DNA from: UBA6183 sp046314755
GTDB lineage: Bacteria; Bacteroidota; Bacteroidia; UKL13-3
DNA length: 20,186 bases
Direction: 5' to 3'
Assembly: GCA_046314755.1 (NCBI GenBank)
Contig: JBKDBG010000035.1
Span: 1-20,186 of the forward strand
This document shows, in pieces, positions 14,973-20,186 of this stretch (position 1 is the first letter of the stretch; each line of letters opens with the position of its first letter). Under the pieces are notes generated by a model, which saw nothing but the letters and a program-made list of their open reading frames with translations, had not been told where the DNA came from and searched no databases. Both the position numbers and the translations under genes were made by a program.

Positions 14973-16031
14973 ATGACAAAAAAGAAAATATTAATTACAG
15001 GTGGTGCAGGATTTATTGGTTCGCACGTGGTGCGTTTGTTTGTAAATAAATATCCCGATTATCACATCTATAATTTAGATAAACTTACATATGCCGGTAA
15101 CCTTAAAAACCTTACCGATATTGAACACGCTCCAAATTATACATTCTTAAAAGCAGATATTGTTGATGCGAATGAAATGCAGCAACTTTTTGAAACCTAT
15201 GGCTTTACTGATGTAATTCATTTGGCAGCTGAAAGCCATGTTGACCGTAGCATTACCAACCCGATTGAATTTGTGATGACGAATGTGGTGGGCACAGTAA
15301 ATTTATTAAACGCGGCTAAACATGCTTGGAAAGATAACTTGGCCAATCATTTGTTTTACCACGTTTCAACAGATGAGGTTTATGGCAGTTTAGATGATGG
15401 TGGATTTTTTCTTGAAACTACCCCGTATGATCCGCAAAGTCCTTACAGTGCCAGTAAAGCATCAAGTGATCACTTTGTACGTGCCTATCACAACACTTAT
15501 AAATTACGTGTGGTTTTGAGTAACTGTTCAAACAATTATGGCCCGAATCAATTTCCGGAAAAGTTAATTCCACTTTTCATCAATAACATTGTAAACAATA
15601 AGCCATTGCCGGTTTATGGTAAAGGTGAAAATGTGCGTGACTGGTTGTATGTAGTTGATCATGCACGTGCCATTGATGATGTGTTTCACAAAGGTAAAGT
15701 AGGCGAGACCTATAATATCGGTGGATTTAATGAGTGGAAAAACCTGGATTTGATAAAGGTGATTTGCAAAGCCATGGATAAAAAATTGGGTCGTACCGAA
15801 GGTGAATCAGAAAAATTAATTACTTATGTAACGGATAGGGCAGGGCACGATTTACGTTATGCCATTGATGCCAATAAAATTATGCATGAATTGGGTTGGC
15901 AACCTTCTTTACAGTTTGAAGAAGGCATAGAAAAAACCATCGACTGGTATATGGAAAATCAACAATGGATGGATGAAGTAACCAGCGGTGATTATCAGAA
16001 ATACTACAATAAAATGTATGCCAACCGTTAA
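14973..16031 (+). CDS. rfbB: dTDP-glucose 4,6-dehydratase
   Basis: This 352-residue extended SDR dehydratase converts dTDP-glucose to dTDP-4-keto-6-deoxyglucose, the branch point to rhamnose and other deoxysugars. TGGAGFIGS lies at 9-17, HLAAESHVDRS at ~83-93 and HVSTDEVYG at ~130-138 (Thr132, Asp133, Glu134: the dehydratase triad). SPYSASKASSD at 156-166 holds Tyr158 and Lys162. The ATG at 14973 is preferred over the in-frame TTG at 14946, since MTKKKILITGG is the normal N-terminus. rfbA begins 13 bp downstream, so the two are almost surely cotranscribed. rfbC and rfbD are not in the window. Confidence 0.96.
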   Translation: MTKKKILITGGAGFIGSHVVRLFVNKYPDYHIYNLDKLTYAGNLKNLTDIEHAPNYTFLKADIVDANEMQQLFETYGFTDVIHLAAESHVDRSITNPIEFVMTNVVGTVNLLNAAKHAWKDNLANHLFYHVSTDEVYGSLDDGGFFLETTPYDPQSPYSASKASSDHFVRAYHNTYKLRVVLSNCSNNYGPNQFPEKLIPLFINNIVNNKPLPVYGKGENVRDWLYVVDHARAIDDVFHKGKVGETYNIGGFNEWKNLDLIKVICKAMDKKLGRTEGESEKLITYVTDRAGHDLRYAIDANKIMHELGWQPSLQFEEGIEKTIDWYMENQQWMDEVTSGDYQKYYNKMYANR

Positions 16032-16044
16032 TCAATAAACACGT

Positions 16045-16914
16045 ATGAAAGGAATTATATTAGCAGGAGGAAGCGGAACACGATTGCATCCCTTAACATT
16101 GGCAGTAAGTAAACAACTCATGCCCGTGTATGATAAGCCAATGATTTATTATCCATTGTCGGTATTGATGTTGGCGGGAATTAATGAAATACTCATTATT
16201 TCCACTCCGCATGACTTACCGGGATTTAAAAAATTACTAGGCGATGGAAGTCAAATTGGTTGCAGGTTTGAATATGCCGAACAGCCAAGTCCGGATGGTT
16301 TAGCGCAAGCTTTTATTATTGGTGAAGCGTTTGTTGGAAAAGACAAGGTGGCCTTAATTTTAGGTGATAACATTTTTTTCAGTGCAGGATTGAGCCAGTT
16401 GTTACGTGCCAATAACGATCCGGATGGTGGTGTTGTATTCGCTTACCATGTGCATGACCCCGAACGTTATGGCGTAGTAGAGTTTGATGCAGAGATGAAT
16501 GCTATTAGTATTGAAGAAAAACCTAAGGAGCCTAAATCAAATTATGCCGTTCCGGGTTTATAATTGTACGATAATGAGGTAATTGACATTGCTAAAAATA
16601 TCAAGCCATCACCAAGAGGCGAGCTTGAAATTACTGATGTAAACAAGGTGTATTTGGAGCGTAAAAAATTAAAGGTTGGTGTGTTGCAACGCGGTACGGC
16701 CTGGCTTGATACAGGCACCTTTCAATCATTAATGCAAGCCGGTCAGTTTGTTCAGGTAATTGAAGAAAGACAAGGATTAAAAATCGGATGTATAGAAGAG
16801 ATTGCCTTTAAAAACGGATGGATTGATGAGCAACAATTGGAAAAGCAAGCTCAACAATTAATGAAGGGCGGTTACGGACAATATTTAATGACGTTAATTA
16901 AAAAGAAAAAATAA
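16045..16914 (+). pseudogene. rfbA: Glucose-1-phosphate thymidylyltransferase split by an in-frame stop
   Basis: This enzyme would make dTDP-glucose from glucose-1-phosphate and dTTP. Residues 1-172 are a normal N-terminal part: LAGGSGTR (6-13), KQLMPVYDKPMIYYPL, LGDNIFF (Asp108) and EEKPKEPKSNYAV. A TAA at 16561-16563 falls where the family has the Tyr of GLYFYD. The same frame then continues as LYDNEVIDIAKNI, GELEITDVN, WLDTGTF, GCIEEIAFKNGW and YGQYL to 16914. Joined, the product would be 289 residues, the usual size, and there is no frameshift. The downstream half could begin only at the TTG directly after the stop. The two halves share one active site, so simple truncation should abolish activity. 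Causes include a real nonsense mutation, a base error, or read-through. Confidence 0.9.
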
Positions 16915-16919
16915 GAGAT

Positions 16920-17897
16920 ATGAACGAACAACATGAAGCCTTAAAAAAATTCAGCTATCAAATTAATTATGCCATCAACCATTACACAAAACATGGTTTA
17001 AAAGCTACCGATTATAGTAATATCATTATTGCCGGTTTGGGTGGAAGCGGTATTGGCGGACAATTGGTAAAAGCAATTTTTAGCAATCAAGCCCCTGTAC
17101 CAATTGCCTGTGTGGCCGATTATCATTTGCCTGCGTATGCCAATGAAAAAACCTTGGTAATTACGGGTTCATACAGCGGAAATACAGAAGAAACTATTTC
17201 TGTATACCATGAAGCAAAAGCAAAAGGATGTAAAATTCTTGCAGTAACTACAGGTGGTAAATTAGCTGAATTAGCAAAAGCTGACGGCACTTATATGTTA
17301 CTGATGGAAGCCGGTTTTCAACCGCGCATGGCACTTGGTTTTTCTTTAACGTTTTTGGTGTTGTTGGTTGGTGAATTGCTGGGTAATGATTTAACCACAG
17401 ATATGAAAGCCGTGGCAGCTGCATTTGAAGATTATCAACCTTATGTAGATGATGCACAAGCCATGTTTGAGGCCATTAAAACTAAACTCAAAAGTAAGTT
17501 TGTGGTGTTAACTGATGGCCCGTGTGAGCCAATTGGAATTCGATTTGCGCAACAAATACAAGAAAATGCGAAGCATGAATGTTTTGTTCACGCATTGCCC
17601 GAAATGAATCACAACGTGATTGAAAGTTATTATGGAACTTTAGATTCGGTTTACTTTTTCATCAATTCAAACCAAAACGAACGTGTAAGTGCACGTATGG
17701 ATTTTTTAACCGGATTGCTTGAAGTTGAAAACCACAAAATCATTCACATGGAGTTGGAGCAATTTAATTTGCTTTCGCTATATGAAATTATCTATCGATT
17801 GGATTGGGTATCATTATTGGTTGCGGATGAGCGCAAGGTTGATTCCTTAAACGTACCGAATATCAAATCACTAAAGGAATATTTAGATCAGGTGTAA
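16920..17897 (+). CDS. Bifunctional phosphoglucose/phosphomannose isomerase
   Basis: This 325-residue SIS-domain sugar isomerase belongs to the PGI/PMI family and interconverts fructose-6-phosphate with glucose-6-phosphate and with mannose-6-phosphate. The first SIS loop is GLGGSGIGG (39-47), and the sugar-phosphate site is TGSYSGNTEET (82-92). The catalytic Arg lies in QPRMALGF (Arg136). The Glu and His pair (Glu215 in QENAKHE, His231 in EMNHNVIESY) keeps the 16-residue spacing reported for the archaeal enzyme. It begins five bases after rfbA, so it is in the same operon, feeding hexose phosphates to nucleotide-sugar synthesis. The start at 16920 is the only good ATG. A strong terminator follows it. 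Confidence 0.9.
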   Translation: MNEQHEALKKFSYQINYAINHYTKHGLKATDYSNIIIAGLGGSGIGGQLVKAIFSNQAPVPIACVADYHLPAYANEKTLVITGSYSGNTEETISVYHEAKAKGCKILAVTTGGKLAELAKADGTYMLLMEAGFQPRMALGFSLTFLVLLVGELLGNDLTTDMKAVAAAFEDYQPYVDDAQAMFEAIKTKLKSKFVVLTDGPCEPIGIRFAQQIQENAKHECFVHALPEMNHNVIESYYGTLDSVYFFINSNQNERVSARMDFLTGLLEVENHKIIHMELEQFNLLSLYEIIYRLDWVSLLVADERKVDSLNVPNIKSLKEYLDQV

Positions 17898-17917
17898 ACC
17901 TAATGCACCTTAATATT

Positions 17918-17946
17918 AAGGTAATACGCTACGTATTACCTTTTTT
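17918..17946 (+). terminator. Strong Rho-independent terminator after the PGI/PMI gene
   Basis: The arms AAGGTAATACG (17918-17928) and CGTATTACCTT (17932-17942) pair perfectly over 11 bp around a CTA loop. Six T follow at 17941-17946, after which T-rich DNA continues. It ends 20 bases after the PGI/PMI stop, but its T-run stops only 11 bases before the next ATG at 17958. It may therefore act as an attenuator for the phosphatase gene as well as an operon end. Confidence 0.9.
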
Positions 17947-17957
17947 ATTTTTAAGAA

Positions 17958-18707
17958 ATGAGCTTTTTAAAAAATCTGTTTGGGAATAAACCAAGGTTGG
18001 CTTCGCAAGGGTTTGTAAATCCGGTGAAGGTAGAATTGCACAGCCACTTAATTCCTGGCATTGATGATGGTGTGCAAGCCATTGAAGAAAGTGTGGCCGT
18101 ACTGAAACAATTGCATGAGTGGGGTTACCAAAAAGTAATCACAACACCGCACATTATGGCAGATTTTTACAAAAATGGCCCGGATAATATTTTACCCGGA
18201 TTAGAAAAAGTAAGGCAAGCCTTGGCCGAAAATAATATTCCGTTACAATTGGAAGCCGCTGCAGAATATATGATAGATGACGGGTTTGAACGGAAAATTG
18301 ATCAGGGAACCATACTTACTTTTGGTAATAAATATGTATTGGTTGAGTTGCCGTTTATGAGTGAGCCTGTAAACTTTAAAAGTGCATTATTCAATTTACG
18401 TGTTGACGGGTACAAGCCTGTTTTGGCCCACCCCGAGCGGTATGGTTTTTTAGCTGCTAAACCCGACAAATTTTTAGAATTGCACGAGCAAGGCGTATTA
18501 CTCCAATTAAATTTATTTTCGTTGGTTGGGTATTATTCTCCTCAAATTCAAAAAACAGCCGAGTATTTGTTAAAGAACAAACTCATTAGCTTTGTAGGAA
18601 GTGATTGCCATGGTCCACGTCATTTACACGTTTTTGCAGATGCCCTTGGCAGTAGAAACTACGAGTTGCTATGTGAGCAAAATTTACTCAATAATCAATT
18701 AATGTAA
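17958..18707 (+). CDS. CpsB/YwqE-type PHP tyrosine-protein phosphatase
   Basis: This 249-residue PHP-fold metallophosphatase is of the kind that removes phosphate from BY-kinases controlling capsule or exopolysaccharide export. Metal-site motifs are VELHSHLIPGIDDG (His28, His30, Asp36/37), TPHIM (His65), AAEYMID (Glu103), AHPERY (His158) and GSDCHG (Asp216, His218). A short amphipathic N-terminus (MSFLKNLFGNKPR) precedes the domain, with no signal peptide, so it should be cytosolic. No BY-kinase or Wza-like gene is in view, so its partner must be elsewhere. A long hairpin with a T-run sits directly ahead of the start. TATTTTTA at 17946-17953 is the only -7-like sequence, and it is weak. Confidence 0.88.
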   Translation: MSFLKNLFGNKPRLASQGFVNPVKVELHSHLIPGIDDGVQAIEESVAVLKQLHEWGYQKVITTPHIMADFYKNGPDNILPGLEKVRQALAENNIPLQLEAAAEYMIDDGFERKIDQGTILTFGNKYVLVELPFMSEPVNFKSALFNLRVDGYKPVLAHPERYGFLAAKPDKFLELHEQGVLLQLNLFSLVGYYSPQIQKTAEYLLKNKLISFVGSDCHGPRHLHVFADALGSRNYELLCEQNLLNNQLM

Positions 18708-18713
18708 TGGCAT

Positions 18714-18745
18714 AAAAAAAGGCCACTTAATCAAGTGGCCTTTTT
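18714..18745. terminator. Bidirectional terminator between convergent genes
   Basis: The arms GGCCACTT (18721-18728) and AAGTGGCC (18733-18740) close on AATC. Seven A precede and five T follow, so the structure works on both strands. It lies between the phosphatase gene (plus) and the slyD-like gene (minus), which end 7 and 13 bases away. Confidence 0.93.
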
Positions 18746-18757
18746 AATTTTATTGGA

Positions 18758-19237
18758 TTAGTGATGATGCCCACCCGGACCATGAACATGGCCGTGTGCC
18801 AATTCATCTTCTGTGGCTTCTCTAACTTCCATTACTTCTACATCAAAATTCAACTCAACTCCTGCTAATGGATGGTTACCGTCAATGGTTACCGTATCGT
18901 TGTTGATTTCAGTTACGGTTACAATAAAACGCTGGTCGCCTGCTCCTGCTTCAAATTGCATTCCCGGGCTCACCATTTGGCCTCCAAATGCAGTCATAGG
19001 AACTTGTTGTACCAATTCGTTATTACGTATTCCGTATCCTTTTTCAGGACTAATTTTTAACTGAAGTTTTTCACCGGTCGTGCGACCTTCTAAACCTTCT
19101 TCCATGCCCGGAATTAAATGTCCTAATCCCTGGATGTAAAACAACGGATCTTTTCCGCTGCTGCTGTCAAGCACTGTGCCGACATTATCCGTTAATGTAT
19201 AATGAATTGACACTACTTTGTTTACGCTTACTTTCAT
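18758..19237 (-). CDS. SlyD-type FKBP peptidyl-prolyl isomerase
   Basis: This 159-residue FKBP isomerase and chaperone is cytosolic by sequence. The FKBP half-domain (residues 1-~70: SIHYTLTDNVG, GLGHLIPGMEEGLEG, SPEKGYG) is followed by the insert-in-flap domain (~70-120). The hallmark NHPLAG lies at 121-126, before the closing strand FDVEVMEVR. The tail has six His within the last 12 residues (GHVHGP, then GGHHH), as in SlyD proteins that bind nickel or other metals. The tail is shorter than that of E. coli SlyD and has no Cys. The gene stands alone, convergent with the phosphatase gene and divergent from the DHFR-family gene. Confidence 0.93.
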   Translation of the reverse strand: MKVSVNKVVSIHYTLTDNVGTVLDSSSGKDPLFYIQGLGHLIPGMEEGLEGRTTGEKLQLKISPEKGYGIRNNELVQQVPMTAFGGQMVSPGMQFEAGAGDQRFIVTVTEINNDTVTIDGNHPLAGVELNFDVEVMEVREATEDELAHGHVHGPGGHHH

Positions 19238-19276
19238 AATTGTATGTAAAAATTAAATAGCTTTTATAAGCTGCAA

Positions 19277-19307
19277 CAAATTAAAGCTTATATTTTTATA
19301 AAGCCAA
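19277..19307 (-). promoter_or_regulatory. Candidate promoter for the slyD-like gene
   Basis: On the minus strand TTG (19307-19305) is followed after 21 bases by TAATTTG (19283-19277). This is close to the Bacteroidota TTG-N(17-23)-TAnnTTTG form, with one T missing in the -7 box. The leader would be about 30-35 bases and contains a small hairpin with arms AGCTT (19259-19263) and AAGCT (19268-19272). Confidence 0.4.
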
Positions 19308-19600
19308 TTTATCCTACTAAAAGTTCATAATTGAAAACCGGGCTTATTAGGCCCGGTAATCGGCAAACAAAACTAATTAGTGTATATTTATCAGATAAAC
19401 ACCCAAGGTGAATAATTACTGGTTAGGTAATTTTATAATTGGCAACAGAATAAAATTTTAACATTATTTAGCATAATTTGTTTCTCAATTCAACCTAGTT
19501 TTATACTGAATTATGTAAATTAAATTTTACAATAAAGTGTTTATACTCTTAGGGTAAATATCAACTCAAAGGTGAAACCATTGCTAACAACAAATACAAC
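19308..19600. other. AT-rich divergent intergenic region with several hairpins
   Basis: No gene was seen here. Inverted repeats are ACCGGGC/GCCCGGT (19337-19343 with 19351-19357), CACC/GGTG (19400-19403 with 19407-19410), AATTAC/GTAATT (19414-19419 with 19427-19432, followed by T) and TGTAAA/TTTACA (19514-19519 with 19526-19531). The first is GC-rich in an otherwise AT-rich stretch and has TTTT on its minus-strand side, so it could be a weak minus-strand terminator. TAATTTG at 19474-19480 is a possible -7-like sequence, but it is far (120 bases) from the next start. Confidence 0.5.
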
Positions 19601-20131
19601 ATGATAACACAAAGAAAACTTATACTCTACATTGCCATGAGTTTAGATGGTTACATTGCTAAGCCGGGTGACGATTTATCCTTTTTAGCTAAAGTAGAAA
19701 AGGAGGGAGAAGATTATGGATACGCTCAATTTATTTCATCTGTTGACACCGTAATCATGGGAAGAAAAACCTATGATTGGGTGATGAACATGGTGCCTGA
19801 ATTTCCGCATGCCGATAAAAAAGCATATATCATTACCCGCAATGCCAAGCCATCCATTGGTCAAACAGAATTTTATTCAGGCGCCTTAACATCCTTGGTT
19901 CAGCAACTCAAAGCACAACCCGGTAAACACATTTTTTGTGATGGTGGCGCACAAGTGGCAAATGAGTTATTAATACATAGCTTATTGGATGAATTGATTA
20001 TTTCTGTAATTCCGGTATTGCTTGGAGAGGGTATACGTTTGTTTAATGATGGCAGACCTGAACAAAATGTACAATTAAAAGAAGTAAAAACCTTTGATAC
20101 CGGTTTGGTACAGCTGCATTATGCTTGTTAA
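19601..20131 (+). CDS. Dihydrofolate reductase family protein (RibD C-terminal domain)
   Basis: This 176-residue single-domain protein has the DHFR/RibD-C fold. Recognised parts are the first strand and loop KLILYIAMSLDGYIA (6-20), MGRKTYDWV (~53-61) for NADPH binding, AYIITRN, the glycine-rich CDGGAQVANELL (~119-130), and the end strands LDELIISVIPVLLGEGIRLF. Members called YyaP/YwjB-like are stand-alone reductases with no settled substrate. True folate reductases have different active-site wording. NADPH binding is likely, but the substrate is unknown. The ATG at 19601 is the only reasonable start. The gene has no close neighbour on either side in view. Confidence 0.88.
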   Translation: MITQRKLILYIAMSLDGYIAKPGDDLSFLAKVEKEGEDYGYAQFISSVDTVIMGRKTYDWVMNMVPEFPHADKKAYIITRNAKPSIGQTEFYSGALTSLVQQLKAQPGKHIFCDGGAQVANELLIHSLLDELIISVIPVLLGEGIRLFNDGRPEQNVQLKEVKTFDTGLVQLHYAC

Positions 20132-20186
20132 AACCTGGAGTGGATGGAATAAAAAATGAATAATACATTTACACTGTATTATATAC
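20132..20186. other. Short trailing AT-rich sequence with a hairpin
   Basis: After the reductase stop, an ATG at 20156 opens a frame that runs off the window after ten codons, too short to judge. TAATACA (20161-20167) and TGTATTA (20175-20181) form a 7-bp inverted repeat with no T-run visible before the edge. Confidence 0.3.

Noticed and set aside
16045..16914. Frameshift in rfbA
   Set aside because: Both halves are in the same frame, so the break is a substitution-type stop codon, not an indel.
20156..20186. Start of another gene at the right edge
   Set aside because: Only ten codons are visible, they overlap an AT-rich inverted repeat, and nothing can be recognised.

Overview
The window looks like chromosomal DNA from a member of the Bacteroidota. 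Four things point there: a secreted protein with a type IX secretion (T9SS) type-B C-terminal sorting domain, AT-rich intergenic DNA, promoter-like TAnnTTTG boxes without Shine-Dalgarno sequences, and the Bacteroidota form of AIR synthase (purM). I do not try to name a genus. No phage, integrase, transposase, CRISPR, rRNA or tRNA was seen.

Layout. 1-425 carries two tandem ~117-bp units, each able to fold into a strong hairpin, followed by AT-rich DNA. 426-1304 is a GluQRS-like enzyme. 1371-4534 is a cassette holding one large T9SS-secreted protein gene with six exact 50-residue repeats. An 84-bp direct repeat, the 3' tail of the neighbouring mscS gene, brackets the cassette. 4536-6398 (minus) holds an MscS-type channel and an SDR oxidoreductase. 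6555-10863 (minus) holds polA, a HAD phosphatase and a UbiA-family DPPR-synthase-like protein; the last two overlap. A divergent GT-C-like membrane protein starts 31 bp from the prenyltransferase start.

12649-18707 (plus) holds purM, galE, rfbB, rfbA (broken by an in-frame stop), a bifunctional phosphoglucose/phosphomannose isomerase and a CpsB-type PHP phosphatase. It reads as a nucleotide-sugar and surface-polysaccharide supply cluster next to a purine gene. 18758-19237 (minus) is a SlyD-type FKBP isomerase. A ~360-bp gap with several small hairpins separates it from a RibD-C/dihydrofolate-reductase-family gene.

How the genes fit together. GalE, RfbB/RfbA and PGI/PMI interconvert or activate hexoses for envelope glycans, and CpsB-type phosphatases commonly regulate export of such glycans. 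The prenyltransferase, HAD and GT-C group suggests a polyprenyl-phosphate pentose donor and an enzyme that may use it. The least ordinary features are the T9SS cassette bracketed by the mscS tail, the tandem hairpin units at the left edge, and the split rfbA.
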